Below are positions 52,937-61,910 of a DNA stretch of 64,000 nucleotides, piece after piece; position 1 is the first letter of the stretch, and the number at the start of each line of letters is the position of its first letter. The stretch spans positions 51,561 to 115,560 of the forward strand of contig JAFGMO010000103.1 in the NCBI GenBank assembly GCA_016927475.1, read 5' to 3'. This stretch comes from Candidatus Aminicenantota bacterium. Lineage in GTDB: Bacteria; Acidobacteriota; Aminicenantia; Aminicenantales; Aminicenantaceae. Under the pieces are notes generated by a model. It had not been told where the DNA came from and searched no databases. It worked only from the letters and a program-made list of their open reading frames with translations. The position numbers were made by a program, and so were the translations under genes.

Positions 52937-53494
52937 TTATCTAAGGTACATATTATAGTTTACAAATTTTTCTAGGCTTTTTCTGGGGGGTCTCTTTTTT
53001 TCCGCTTTTTTTTGTTTTTCGGATAAGACGGGATTGATGTCTTCCGACCGGCTGCCGACAATAATAAGAGTTATTACCTGGTATTCACCGGGAATGCCGA
53101 GTATCTCCCTTGTTTTTTTAGGGCTGAATCCCGCAATCGGATGAGCGACCAGTCCCAGCTCCGTAGCCCGAAGGATCAAAAAACCTACGCTTATCCCCAG
53201 GTCAAACTGATGGTATTCCCGGTCTCGAATCATACAGTCGTCTTCCTTTTTGCTGAAAGCGGCAATAATCATCGAGGCCGACTTGGCCCATTCGTTCCCC
53301 TTTGAGAGCGCGGCATGGAGATTTTTTAAGGGGCCGGGTTCATATACAAAAACAAACCGCCACGGTTGATTATTGAAACAGGAGCAGGAAAGCCGGGCAT
53401 GTTCGGCCAGGTCTTTGATGACCTTTTTGGTGATGTTGACGGATTTCAGGGAGCGATAGGCTCTTCTTTTATGGATTGCTTGTGTCACATCCAT
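52937..53494 (-). CDS. Nitroreductase-family flavoprotein
   Basis: 185 residues. IHKRRAYRSLKSVNITKKVI at the N-terminus carries the basic FMN-phosphate site. LSCSCFNNQPWRFVFVYEP is the conserved SxxNxQPW segment, and ELGLVAHPIAGFSPKKTREI with GIPGEYQVITLIIVGS closes the FMN pocket. These enzymes reduce nitro groups, quinones or flavins with NAD(P)H. It is 57 bases after the Ni-SOD gene on the same strand, so the two may share a transcript and an oxidative-stress role. Confidence 0.87.
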   Translation of the reverse strand: MDVTQAIHKRRAYRSLKSVNITKKVIKDLAEHARLSCSCFNNQPWRFVFVYEPGPLKNLHAALSKGNEWAKSASMIIAAFSKKEDDCMIRDREYHQFDLGISVGFLILRATELGLVAHPIAGFSPKKTREILGIPGEYQVITLIIVGSRSEDINPVLSEKQKKAEKKRPPRKSLEKFVNYNMYLR

Positions 53495-53550
53495 GTTCTC
53501 TCCAATCGAAAAAAATAATAGAAGAACGATTTCCGGGAAGGATACTTTGA

Positions 53551-54021
53551 TTATTTACTCTTTGTCTTAAAATAAGAATCCTTGAACGAAACGACATATT
53601 TTTTTAGCTTTTCCACATTGGAGTGATCCAGGCTTTGTTTTGTTTTCATGGTGAAGACGAGAATATGATGGCAGAGGGAAAGATGTTCCATATATACCTT
53701 CCGGGCATCCTCATCGTTTCCTTCGACGGGTGTTATCCTCTGTGTCAGGAAGTACTGGCTGATGATGTGCTGAAGTTCTTCGGCATGTTTTTCTTTATTC
53801 GTGATCCAGCGGACGATCTGATTAAAATTCAAAGGCTGTTCTTTTGACAGGTGTTCGATTTCGTGTATTGCCTTTTCGATGGTTTTGATATGTTCCAAAA
53901 TCATCTCAAAACGCATTTCGTCATTGTAAATGCCGCAGGGGACCTCACAATGGGGGAAGACCGACGGTCGAAGAAAAAAGAACATCATAAAGACCGTCAT
54001 AACATAAAGTGATTTTTTCAT
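53551..54021 (-). CDS. sodN: Nickel superoxide dismutase with Sec signal peptide
   Basis: 156 residues. After a signal peptide (LYVMTVFMMFFFLRPSVFP) the mature part opens HCEVPCGIYNDEMRF, the nickel hook of Ni-SOD (family pattern HCDLPCGVYD): His1 amine and side chain plus Cys2 and Cys6 bind nickel. The rest is the four-helix bundle (NFNQIVRWITNKEKHAEELQ). Classical Ni-SOD uses a dedicated SodX protease to free His1; here a signal peptide stands in front, although Pro just before His is unusual for signal peptidase. No sodX is seen nearby. It detoxifies superoxide, apparently outside the cytoplasm. Confidence 0.9.
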   Translation of the reverse strand: MKKSLYVMTVFMMFFFLRPSVFPHCEVPCGIYNDEMRFEMILEHIKTIEKAIHEIEHLSKEQPLNFNQIVRWITNKEKHAEELQHIISQYFLTQRITPVEGNDEDARKVYMEHLSLCHHILVFTMKTKQSLDHSNVEKLKKYVVSFKDSYFKTKSK

Positions 54022-54162
54022 AGTTGCCCTCCTTCTAAGGGTTTTAATATTAGTATTATTGTAAGGTATTAAATATTAAGAGTAAATAAAGGTTTTGATA
54101 CATATGACAATAGGTAAGATCGATGGGGAATGAGTGGGAAGGTTTTTTTGTGGAAAGGGAAC

Positions 54163-54191
54163 TTGACATTACGGTCATTTCTTCTTATTAT
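54163..54191 (+). promoter_or_regulatory. Predicted promoter of the first PadR/permease operon
   Basis: TTGACA (54163-54168), 17 bases, TATTAT (54186-54191), 21 bases before the PadR ATG at 54213. A good sigma-70 match in the right place. Confidence 0.6.
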
Positions 54192-54212
54192 AGAAAAAAT
54201 AGAGGAAAAACA

Positions 54213-54539
54213 ATGAAAACGCTTTCCCGAACGGAAGAACTGGTGCTTCTGTCTGTCGCTTACTTGAAGGAAAACGCCTACGGTGTTTCCGTGCGGAAAC
54301 ATATCATGGACCTTACGGAAGAAGATTGGTCCATCGGGGCCATTTATGTCCCCTTAGACCGGCTGACCAAATGGGGTTTTCTGGATGCTTTGAAAGGTGA
54401 GCCGACCGCTGAAAGAGGAGGACGGCGAAAGCGATACTACAGATTGACCAAGGCCGGTTGGAAAGCCTTGTGCCATACGCGAAAGATAAACCGGAAGTTC
54501 TGGAACGACATTCCCCAGCCAGATTTTGAAAAGGAGTAG
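54213..54539 (+). CDS. PadR-family transcriptional regulator
   Basis: 108 residues, start at 54213 after AGAGGAA. LSRTEELVLLSVAYLKENAY followed by GVSVRKHIM is the PadR winged helix. SIGAIYVPLDRLTKWGFLDA and RRKRYYRLTKAGWKAL complete it. PadR genes beside ABC permeases usually repress the transporter until an inducer appears. The permease gene starts seven bases downstream, with its ribosome binding site inside the last PadR codons. Confidence 0.92.
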   Translation: MKTLSRTEELVLLSVAYLKENAYGVSVRKHIMDLTEEDWSIGAIYVPLDRLTKWGFLDALKGEPTAERGGRRKRYYRLTKAGWKALCHTRKINRKFWNDIPQPDFEKE

Positions 54540-54545
54540 GTTGGT

Positions 54546-57131
54546 ATGATAGGCAAACCTCCGCGGATTGCCCAGTGGTTTTTTTCCCGGTCGGTTCGTT
54601 CTGAAGACAGGGAAATACTTCTTGGAGATTTTCAGGAATTTTTTTCTGAAATCTCAGTTAAAAAAGGCAGGCGATATGCTCTTTTATGGTACTGGAAACA
54701 AATATTCCGGTCCTTTCCCCGGATTTTGGCTCATACTCTGTGGGCTCCTTTTGTTTTGTTAAGGAATTACCTGCTTGTCTCCGTTCGGAACTTTCGGAAA
54801 AGCAAACTGAACTTCTTGATCAATGTTTCCGGATTGGCCGTGGGAATGGCCTGCTGCATGTTGATCCTGGTTTTTATTATGGATGAGCTGAGTTTTGACC
54901 GATTTCAAAAGAATGGCGATCGTATCTTTAGGGTTGTCTGTGAAGAACTGCAAAGAGGAGCCTGGGAGACGGGGGCCGGGACACCTGAACCGCTCGGAGC
55001 CGCGCTCGTTGAAGAATTTCCCGAAGTTGTCCGCGCGGTACGGATCTATCATCCTTCCTGGGTCACGAAATGGGCCGTTTCCCATGAAGGCCGCAGTTTT
55101 TATGAGGAAGATGTTTATTTCACGGACAGCTCGTTTCTGGAGGTTTTCACATTCCCCCTTATTAAAGGCGATCCCGAAACGGCCCTGAAGGGACCAAGGA
55201 CTGCAGTCATCACTCAGGCCGCCTCTGAAAAATATTTTGGAGACCGCAGCCCATTGGGAGAAATCCTGACCATCGACGGCAGAATCGAGGTTCGAATCAC
55301 GGGATTAGCCGGGGATATCCCGCACAACTCTCATCTTTTTTTCAGCCTTCTTGTTTCTTTTGACGCCATGCCAGATAAATGGGTCCTAAACAACTGGCGG
55401 ACCCTGAACATGTACACATATCTGCTCCTGAATCAGCCCCATTCTCCGGAAGCTTTTGAAAGCAGATTGGGTCTGGTCATCAAAAAAAACTTTGGACCGG
55501 TCAGCGATTTCCGTTTCATTTTTCAGCCCCTCCTCGATATTCACCTTCATTCCCGCCGCTTCGGTTTTGATTTAGCCCGGCATAAAAGTGATATCGCCTA
55601 TGTCACCATTTTTTCGCTGATTGCCGTTTTTATCCTGCTTCTTGCCTGTGTCAACTTCATGAACCTGACAACGGCCCGCTCGATGAAAAGAGCCAAAGAA
55701 GTCGGTCTTCGAAAAGTCATCGGTGCCCGGAAAAGTCAGCTCCGAAAACAATTCCTTGGAGAATCCGTTTTATCAGCCCTGGCGGCTTTTGCAGCGGCTC
55801 TTTTTTTAGCCTTCGGTTTTTTGCCCTTTCTCAGCCGTTTGACCGAAAGAAAATTATCCCTCACTCAGCATAATCTCCCCCTTGAACTGCTGCTTCTCTT
55901 TATGGGGGCCATCCTGGTCGGTCTGTTTTCGGGGAGTTATCCGGCGATGTTCCTGTCCCGTTTTCGGCCGGTTGATGTTTTGAAAGGAGACTTTGGTTCC
56001 GGAAGAAAAAGCGTTTTTGTCCGCCGTATTCTTGTTCTTTTTCAATTTTCTATATCCGTCTTTTTGATCATTGGAACGGCGGTCATCTTCAAGCAAAACC
56101 GCTTCTGCCGGAAGACAAACCTGGGTTTCGATAAGGAGCAGGTAGTGGTTGTTCCCCTGTGGGACAGCAGATCAAAGGCGGGATTTGATTCGTTTAAAGA
56201 CAAACTCCGGGAAGATCCCCTCATCAAAGGTGTCGCCGGCGCTTCGGAGATACCCGGTGGGAGTATAGGAACCCGGGGCATGCTCCCTGAGAACAACACC
56301 TGGGCGCCGCAGAATTCCATTTTTGTCGATGAGAATTTTATTCAGGTTATGGGATTGGAGATTGTTGAAGGAAGGAACTTTTCCCGGGAGATTGCTTCAG
56401 ACGAGGATGATGCATATATGGTTAACGAAGCGGCTGTTCGTGCCTTCGGATGGGAAAAGGCTGTGGGAAAGCGTTTGTTTTGGAGGGGCGACCGAAACAA
56501 AAAAGGTCAGGTTGTCGGAGTCGTCAAGGATTTTCACTATGCCTCCTTTCATCAAAAGATCGAGCCTCTTGTTCTTATGATGAATACCCGGTGGGCTTCC
56601 TATGCTTTGGTGCGCATACAAATGGATAAGATCAGTGAATCCCTGGCATCCATCAGAAAAACCTGGAAGACACTCCATCCCGACCATCCTCTTGAATATT
56701 CTTTCCTGGATAGCCGTTTTGAGGAACTCTACCGAAGCGAAGAACGGATGGGCAAAATCTTCGAATTTTTCACCCTTATCGCGCTTTTTATATCCTGTCT
56801 GGGTCTTTTCGGTCTGGCGGCGCAGCTTGTCGAACATAAAGCCAAGGAGGCGGGTATACGCAAAGTATTGGGTGCCTCTCCGGAGGGAATCGCTTTTCTT
56901 TTTTCCAGGGAGTTTCTCAAATGGGTCCTGTTGGCCAATATTTTCGCCTGGCCCGCCGCCTACTGGGCCATGCATCGCTGGCTTCAAAACTTCGTCTACC
57001 GCACTAGTTTGGGGTGGGAGATTTTTGTCGCTTCGTCGGTGCTGGCTGTGGTTGTAGCTTTTTTAACCGTCGGTTGGCAATCTTTCAGGGCCGCCCGAAC
57101 AGACCCGGCCCGCTCTCTTCGTTATGAATGA
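54546..57131 (+). CDS. FtsX/MacB-type ABC transporter permease with PadR-associated N-terminal prefix domain
   Basis: 861 residues. An N-terminal prefix of about 85 residues (PPRIAQWFFSRSVRSEDREI) is followed by the first transmembrane segment (FLINVSGLAVGMACCMLILV) and a MacB-like periplasmic domain. Three helices of an FtsX core come next (near residue 360-470), ending in SGSYPAMFLSRFRPVDVLKG. The same plan repeats in the second half, ending FRAARTDPARSLRYE. No ATPase is encoded beside it. MacB-type permeases export peptides or lipids or signal stress. GGAG stands upstream of the ATG. Confidence 0.9.
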   Translation: MIGKPPRIAQWFFSRSVRSEDREILLGDFQEFFSEISVKKGRRYALLWYWKQIFRSFPRILAHTLWAPFVLLRNYLLVSVRNFRKSKLNFLINVSGLAVGMACCMLILVFIMDELSFDRFQKNGDRIFRVVCEELQRGAWETGAGTPEPLGAALVEEFPEVVRAVRIYHPSWVTKWAVSHEGRSFYEEDVYFTDSSFLEVFTFPLIKGDPETALKGPRTAVITQAASEKYFGDRSPLGEILTIDGRIEVRITGLAGDIPHNSHLFFSLLVSFDAMPDKWVLNNWRTLNMYTYLLLNQPHSPEAFESRLGLVIKKNFGPVSDFRFIFQPLLDIHLHSRRFGFDLARHKSDIAYVTIFSLIAVFILLLACVNFMNLTTARSMKRAKEVGLRKVIGARKSQLRKQFLGESVLSALAAFAAALFLAFGFLPFLSRLTERKLSLTQHNLPLELLLLFMGAILVGLFSGSYPAMFLSRFRPVDVLKGDFGSGRKSVFVRRILVLFQFSISVFLIIGTAVIFKQNRFCRKTNLGFDKEQVVVVPLWDSRSKAGFDSFKDKLREDPLIKGVAGASEIPGGSIGTRGMLPENNTWAPQNSIFVDENFIQVMGLEIVEGRNFSREIASDEDDAYMVNEAAVRAFGWEKAVGKRLFWRGDRNKKGQVVGVVKDFHYASFHQKIEPLVLMMNTRWASYALVRIQMDKISESLASIRKTWKTLHPDHPLEYSFLDSRFEELYRSEERMGKIFEFFTLIALFISCLGLFGLAAQLVEHKAKEAGIRKVLGASPEGIAFLFSREFLKWVLLANIFAWPAAYWAMHRWLQNFVYRTSLGWEIFVASSVLAVVVAFLTVGWQSFRAARTDPARSLRYE

Positions 57132-57247
57132 AAAACCCGGCATGTTTCTACTTGGGAGAGAAAAATCGAAGTTGTTTTTTTCTCTTAAGTATATCGAAAA
57201 CAAACAAGGATTCATGGTTGGTTTTATGCTAAAATAAACGGCAAGGT

Positions 57248-57323
57248 GCGCCCGTAGCTCAGTGGATAGAGCGGTGGACTTCGAATCCAAAGGTCGGGGG
57301 TTCAAATCCCTCCGGGCGTGCCA
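57248..57323 (+). tRNA. tRNA-Arg (anticodon UCG)
   Basis: Full cloverleaf by eye: acceptor GCGCCCG pairs with CGGGCGT (one G-T pair), D-arm GCTC/GAGC, anticodon loop CTTCGAA with anticodon TCG, TpsiC arm GGGGG/CCCTC with loop TTCAAAT, discriminator G and encoded CCA. It decodes CGA. The anticodon stem has one mismatch at its top (G-A). Located between the first permease and the large AT-rich lipoprotein gene. Confidence 0.95.
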
Positions 57324-57391
57324 GCTACAACCCTGTAAGATCCATAATACTCAAAAATACAAACGTGGCACTCTTTGATCGTTTCAACCTT

Positions 57392-60277
57392 CTATCTATG
57401 CTCCTGCTCAAAACGATCTTCAATGGCAACAACGTTAATCATGACCACATCTGATATTTCAGTTTCATCTACTTTTTGAACTATTGTTATTTTATGTGGA
57501 CCGGGTGGAAGGTTCACTAAAATGGGAATGTTGAAAATCCCATTCTTGTCGATTTCTATATCGGCTGCAAACGGTTTATCATCAATAAATAATTCTATCG
57601 GGAATGAAGTGATCGGGCTTCTAAATCCTATCGCTTTTAATAAAATTCTTTCCATAGGTTTTATAATAGGTGTTCCCTGCAACTCCTTTTCCGATTCAAT
57701 AACAATGTGCGGTCCCATTTCTTTCGGCATTGGTAAGTGATAGGGTGTCAATTCATCCTCATAGGTAATTACAGCTTTTAAATAATTTTCAAAGACAATT
57801 AGGCCTTTGATTGACAAATTATTTTTAACAATTTCGTTCAGTAATTCATTTCCACTGAATTCACCAAGACGGTCTGAATATTCTATAGGCATCTCAGGAT
57901 CAACTTCTTCACGCAAATTATTCACAGCTCCTATTTCGCCAGAACTCAAAACCACACTCACTATTTCCTTTTTTTCATTCAGTTTAATGTCATTGAATTT
58001 TCCTTTTTTTGCATATATAAAAAAACACCTTATGCATGGCAAAGGATCATTAATGTTTTCGAATTTATTGCTGAACCTCCGGTTTGCATCATGGTAAATC
58101 GGATCTTTATATATGGGTTGTGTTGAAGATTTTTTAGTACTTGAGTTTTCTTCTTCAAATTTCAATTCGAACAAACCGTTTCCGTAAGAAGAACAAATTG
58201 CTGTTTGAGAATTAGCAAAGAAAAAAGAAGATATATTAGAATAAACTGATGTATTATAAACACTTTTCCAGGTTGCTCCTCCGTCTGTACTTCTGATCAC
58301 GCCATTCTGCCGTGTTCCAATCAGGATATGGGATTTATCTTCAGGATCGAAGGCGATATTTGATACTTGCGTAAATGGTTTTATTTTGAAGATATAGTCA
58401 CCGTTATTTGTTACCAAATTGGTTAAAGCAGTATCCGTTTTCCATATAATCCCGCCATCTTTTGTCACTTTCATTTTTTTATCGACTATATCAGGAACAA
58501 TTAAATGCTTCGGATCGCTTGGATTTGCTCCAAAAGGTTTATACCATGCAAACATGGTATGAAAGATTCCCAAACTATTAAAACCTGTGATATCACTCAC
58601 AGTACAGCCTGTTGGATCATGTAATCCCGTTATACATTTGATTCCTAAAATCTCGTCACCGTCGGGTGTTTTTCCTGGCTTTTTTACAGCGATATAAATA
58701 ACAGGATCAGATGTTTTTCCCACAATTTTAGGTAAATCCATTGGTTTTTCCGGGAAACTGAATTTGGTTTTCCAGGTTTTTCCATTGTCGGGTGTTAATT
58801 GATAAGTGTAGTTCGTAGCTGTTGCAGCTTTTGTAGCTATAATATAATATCCTGGCTTCACTAAAGCCGGGCTTCCAGAAACATCGGTTGGATTTGGAAA
58901 TACGCCTGCTTTTTTAAAATGTGGATCGGACATATAGTTATAACATGCCCCGCATGTAACACCGGTTACTTTAATATTTGTATATCCCATCTGCTTCCTC
59001 AGAACATTTATGTAGAATCCTTCACAACAATATTTGTAAGGCCACGTATTACCAAAATCGTCTGAAGCTACGTTATAGTTATCCTGGGTTCCAAAATAAA
59101 GATCAATGTGGTCACTGGGATGAATCTGGCCTGTTACTTCAGTAATTTGCAATGCATTGTATCCCTTTATTCCTCCTCCTGTTAAAGTCCAGGTTAAACC
59201 ATTGTCTGATGTTTTGTGTAATCCTCCATCTGAAGCTAAAAGATAGGGTGTTTTATTATCATGTTTGAAACAAATATCAGCAGGATCGGCATGATCAATA
59301 GTAAGCTTGTTCCATTGTCCCACTATTTTAAGTGATGTGGTTGTGCTTGTGTATGTTGCCTTCCAAAATCCGGCGCCGTCGCCAAAATATACATCGATCT
59401 GATCAGCTTTGCCTGATACGGATTTGGCCACTCGCACAAAAGGGGGACGAATATACCCTGCCATCTCTTTTGCTACACTCCAATTTTTCCCGCTGTCCGT
59501 TGATAAATATATCGAACGCATCCAGCTGGTTCCTCCCCAATGGTTCAGTGCCCAAAAAAGATGATTGCCGTTAAATGGAGATGCGGCTAACTGGTTATGT
59601 TCACCGGTTTGTAAATAGGAGGTAGGACCTGTTGAATATTTTGTCCATTTGATTCCCCCGTCTTTAGAGAAATACATAACAGCTTCACAAATAATGTAAA
59701 TAGTTTTTTTAGCAGGCACAATAACGGATGTTATCTGATTGGCAGGAAATGCTTTCCCTGGTTCTGGTTCAATATATTTCCATGAAGCTCCGGAATCATC
59801 ACTTACCGCAAGACCATAATCAGTTCCCATAAATATTTTTTTGCTGCCTTCTTCAAAATCTATAGAAAAAGCACTATACCTCGTATCAGTAGCAAGCAAG
59901 GGAAGATGGCCTTTCGGCCTGGTCCATGTTTCACCATTATCAATACTTCGCCAAATCCCACCACAACATTTTGATTTATAATCAACAATTGCTGCTGCAA
60001 TAATAATCTTTGAATTTCCAGGTAGATATTTTATGTCTTGTATCCTGAAAGTCGGCAGTTTTAAACGGTTCCATTTTTGTCCGCCATCTGTTGACTGGAA
60101 TACTCCACCAGTTTCTGATGCCACCAGAACTTCTTTTTCATTTTTTGGATTAACTGCGAATGACATGGCTCTTCCGCCTTCTTTTATATTCGGCTGAAAG
60201 TACCTTACTGGATCTTTGCTGCAACTGGACAATAATAAAACAAATGTTAAAGGAATGAATGTTTTTTTGATCATCAT
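57392..60277 (-). CDS. Large lipoprotein with sortilin/BNR-type beta-propeller repeats
   Basis: 961 residues, notably AT-rich. The signal ends in a lipobox (LTFVLLLSSCSKD), with AGGAAA upstream. Multiple Asp-box repeats are visible: FQSTDGGQKWNRL, WRSIDNGETWTRP, VSDDSGASWKYIE, LSTDSGKNWSVA, HKTSDNGLTWTLT, TPDNGKTWKTK, RSTDGGATWKSV. This gives a seven- or ten-bladed propeller like Vps10/sortilin and GH74 proteins. No GH74 catalytic Asp pair can be confirmed. The C-terminal 200 residues form another domain, ending in an Ig-like region (LPPGPHKITIVQKV). Likely a binding or glycan-processing surface protein. Confidence 0.82.
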   Translation of the reverse strand: MMIKKTFIPLTFVLLLSSCSKDPVRYFQPNIKEGGRAMSFAVNPKNEKEVLVASETGGVFQSTDGGQKWNRLKLPTFRIQDIKYLPGNSKIIIAAAIVDYKSKCCGGIWRSIDNGETWTRPKGHLPLLATDTRYSAFSIDFEEGSKKIFMGTDYGLAVSDDSGASWKYIEPEPGKAFPANQITSVIVPAKKTIYIICEAVMYFSKDGGIKWTKYSTGPTSYLQTGEHNQLAASPFNGNHLFWALNHWGGTSWMRSIYLSTDSGKNWSVAKEMAGYIRPPFVRVAKSVSGKADQIDVYFGDGAGFWKATYTSTTTSLKIVGQWNKLTIDHADPADICFKHDNKTPYLLASDGGLHKTSDNGLTWTLTGGGIKGYNALQITEVTGQIHPSDHIDLYFGTQDNYNVASDDFGNTWPYKYCCEGFYINVLRKQMGYTNIKVTGVTCGACYNYMSDPHFKKAGVFPNPTDVSGSPALVKPGYYIIATKAATATNYTYQLTPDNGKTWKTKFSFPEKPMDLPKIVGKTSDPVIYIAVKKPGKTPDGDEILGIKCITGLHDPTGCTVSDITGFNSLGIFHTMFAWYKPFGANPSDPKHLIVPDIVDKKMKVTKDGGIIWKTDTALTNLVTNNGDYIFKIKPFTQVSNIAFDPEDKSHILIGTRQNGVIRSTDGGATWKSVYNTSVYSNISSFFFANSQTAICSSYGNGLFELKFEEENSSTKKSSTQPIYKDPIYHDANRRFSNKFENINDPLPCIRCFFIYAKKGKFNDIKLNEKKEIVSVVLSSGEIGAVNNLREEVDPEMPIEYSDRLGEFSGNELLNEIVKNNLSIKGLIVFENYLKAVITYEDELTPYHLPMPKEMGPHIVIESEKELQGTPIIKPMERILLKAIGFRSPITSFPIELFIDDKPFAADIEIDKNGIFNIPILVNLPPGPHKITIVQKVDETEISDVVMINVVAIEDRFEQEHR

Positions 60278-60367
60278 AGAAATTTCCTTTCGCCTACGTT
60301 AGCAGAGTGAGCATATTTGCCCCCTCTTCCCATCCAACTATTGTTGGGAATTGTATATCACGATAAA

Positions 60368-60438
60368 AAATATGTCAATGAGGGACTGAAATCGGGGGAT
60401 TGAAATCGTGGGATTGAAATCGTGTCATTGACATATTT
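60368..60438. repeat. Three 14-bp tandem repeats enclosed by a 14-bp perfect inverted repeat
   Basis: Units GGGACTGAAATCGG (60382-60395), GGGATTGAAATCGT (60396-60409) and GGGATTGAAATCGT (60410-60423). They are bounded by AAATATGTCAATGA (60368-60381) and its exact complement TCATTGACATATTT (60425-60438). It lies in the 512-base divergent gap between the two lipoprotein genes, so an operator or a recombination site is conceivable. I see no gene in the rest of the gap. Confidence 0.8.
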
Positions 60439-60789
60439 ATATAAATGGCATTTGAAGCGAAGATATGAATTCTTCTTTTGTGGTGAGTGCTGCTCTACCG
60501 GCAAGTGCACTAGACCGGGGATAAAATAGGCCTTTAAGCCTGAAAATCGCATGAGATTTTAATTTATTTATTATGTTTACGATAGCATGGTACGGCCCCA
60601 TTTTATAATAATGATATTTTTAGAATAGTTTTAATTTTTTATATAATAATACTTGAAACTATTGATTTATATTGTTATTTTAATTAAAGCTTAGGGAGAA
60701 GTAGTCAGTAAGGGATTACACGAATCATTAAATCTTCTATCAGTCGGATCGAGGATGATCTTAAAATTTATCTTTAAAAGGAGGGATGT

Positions 60790-61896
60790 ATGAGAGTTTA
60801 CAGGAAGAATAGGACTGTATTTTATTTCAGGACCCTGATTTTATTGGTTTTTCCCCTGCTCTTTTTTTATGGATGCGGGATCCAGATTGGGCATGAACCG
60901 GATTTTCCTAGACAGGGGGAAAAAATCACCTTCAATGTACGGGTGAAAAAATTTTCCAAAGCCGAATATGCCAAGGTCTGGATCAATGGTGATGAAACAC
61001 TTATAAACCAATCTCCTCAAAAGATTTATTTTGATACCTGTAAATTCCAAACAGGAAAATATTATACCAAGCTTAATGTGAAGGGGGAGGTCAAATACAA
61101 TAATGGAAAGATAAAAGATCAGGATTATACCCTTGATCTGACCACTGGTTGGGCGGATCGTGAAGATACGGCTCAAACCTATTCGATTTTTGTCGCTCAT
61201 GATAATGATAGTGATTTTGAAACCATGTTGGATGAAGCAGCGGCCGAGTTTGTGGATCGATTTAGTGCCTACTCAAAGAGTCTTTTCACCTGGGCTTCTC
61301 CTGGTTACTTTACTACTGGAATTGGTCAAGGTCGAGATTTGCTGATATTTTTGGGACATGGGAATCACCATAAGTATAAAGCAGGTTCCCATAATAGTGA
61401 CTGGGTAGATTTGTCTACTGTGGCTTTCGGTGATTTTTCAATTTGCGACATGTACACTGATGTTGAATATCTTGTCCTTTTTTCCTGTGATACCCTTTGC
61501 ATGGATAATTATTCAGGTGTAACTCCCTTTGGAGAATTGTGGTTCAATAATCACAATAATAGGCTGCAGAAAAGGCCATTCATGGGAGTTCATGAGATTT
61601 TAGGATTCAATCATTTTTGGACGATTACCGAAACATGTTTTTTAGCCTGTTCCGATGATGGGGACGATTTCTGGGGGGCTTTTGCTGATTATCTGGATGG
61701 AGGTACGTGTGTAAGGTTGGCCTGGCTCTGGGCCATAATGGATGAACTTTCGATAGAAGTCGGTGAGAATGAGGGAGTGGTTTTCTATCTATTGGAATAC
61801 GAAAACGATTCTGTTTATGACACCAAGAATGATTATATCCACGGGAACCCAAAATATGATGGAATGGGTTATGTGAACTATATAGTGGTTAACTGA
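60790..61896 (+). CDS. Lipoprotein with caspase-like (clan CD style) His-Cys motif
   Basis: 368 residues, AAAGGAGG before the ATG. Signal with lipobox (LLFFYGCGIQ). The first 110 residues look like a beta-sandwich (GEKITFNVRVKKF). The core has DLLIFLGHGNHHKY and, 60 residues later, VEYLVLFSCDTLCMDN: a His after GHG and a Cys after an LFSC strand, the arrangement of caspase-fold peptidases such as gingipain-like proteins. The family (possibly DUF6345) is not certain. The next gene begins 14 bases downstream, so the two probably act together at the envelope. Confidence 0.7.
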   Translation: MRVYRKNRTVFYFRTLILLVFPLLFFYGCGIQIGHEPDFPRQGEKITFNVRVKKFSKAEYAKVWINGDETLINQSPQKIYFDTCKFQTGKYYTKLNVKGEVKYNNGKIKDQDYTLDLTTGWADREDTAQTYSIFVAHDNDSDFETMLDEAAAEFVDRFSAYSKSLFTWASPGYFTTGIGQGRDLLIFLGHGNHHKYKAGSHNSDWVDLSTVAFGDFSICDMYTDVEYLVLFSCDTLCMDNYSGVTPFGELWFNNHNNRLQKRPFMGVHEILGFNHFWTITETCFLACSDDGDDFWGAFADYLDGGTCVRLAWLWAIMDELSIEVGENEGVVFYLLEYENDSVYDTKNDYIHGNPKYDGMGYVNYIVVN

Positions 61897-61910
61897 GAGA
61901 GGTTATTAAA

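Noticed and set aside
57392..60277. GH74 xyloglucanase
   Set aside because: Asp-box repeats are shared with sortilin-like proteins and no catalytic Asp pair could be identified.
60382..60423. CRISPR array
   Set aside because: Units are 14 bp and directly adjacent, without spacers or cas genes.
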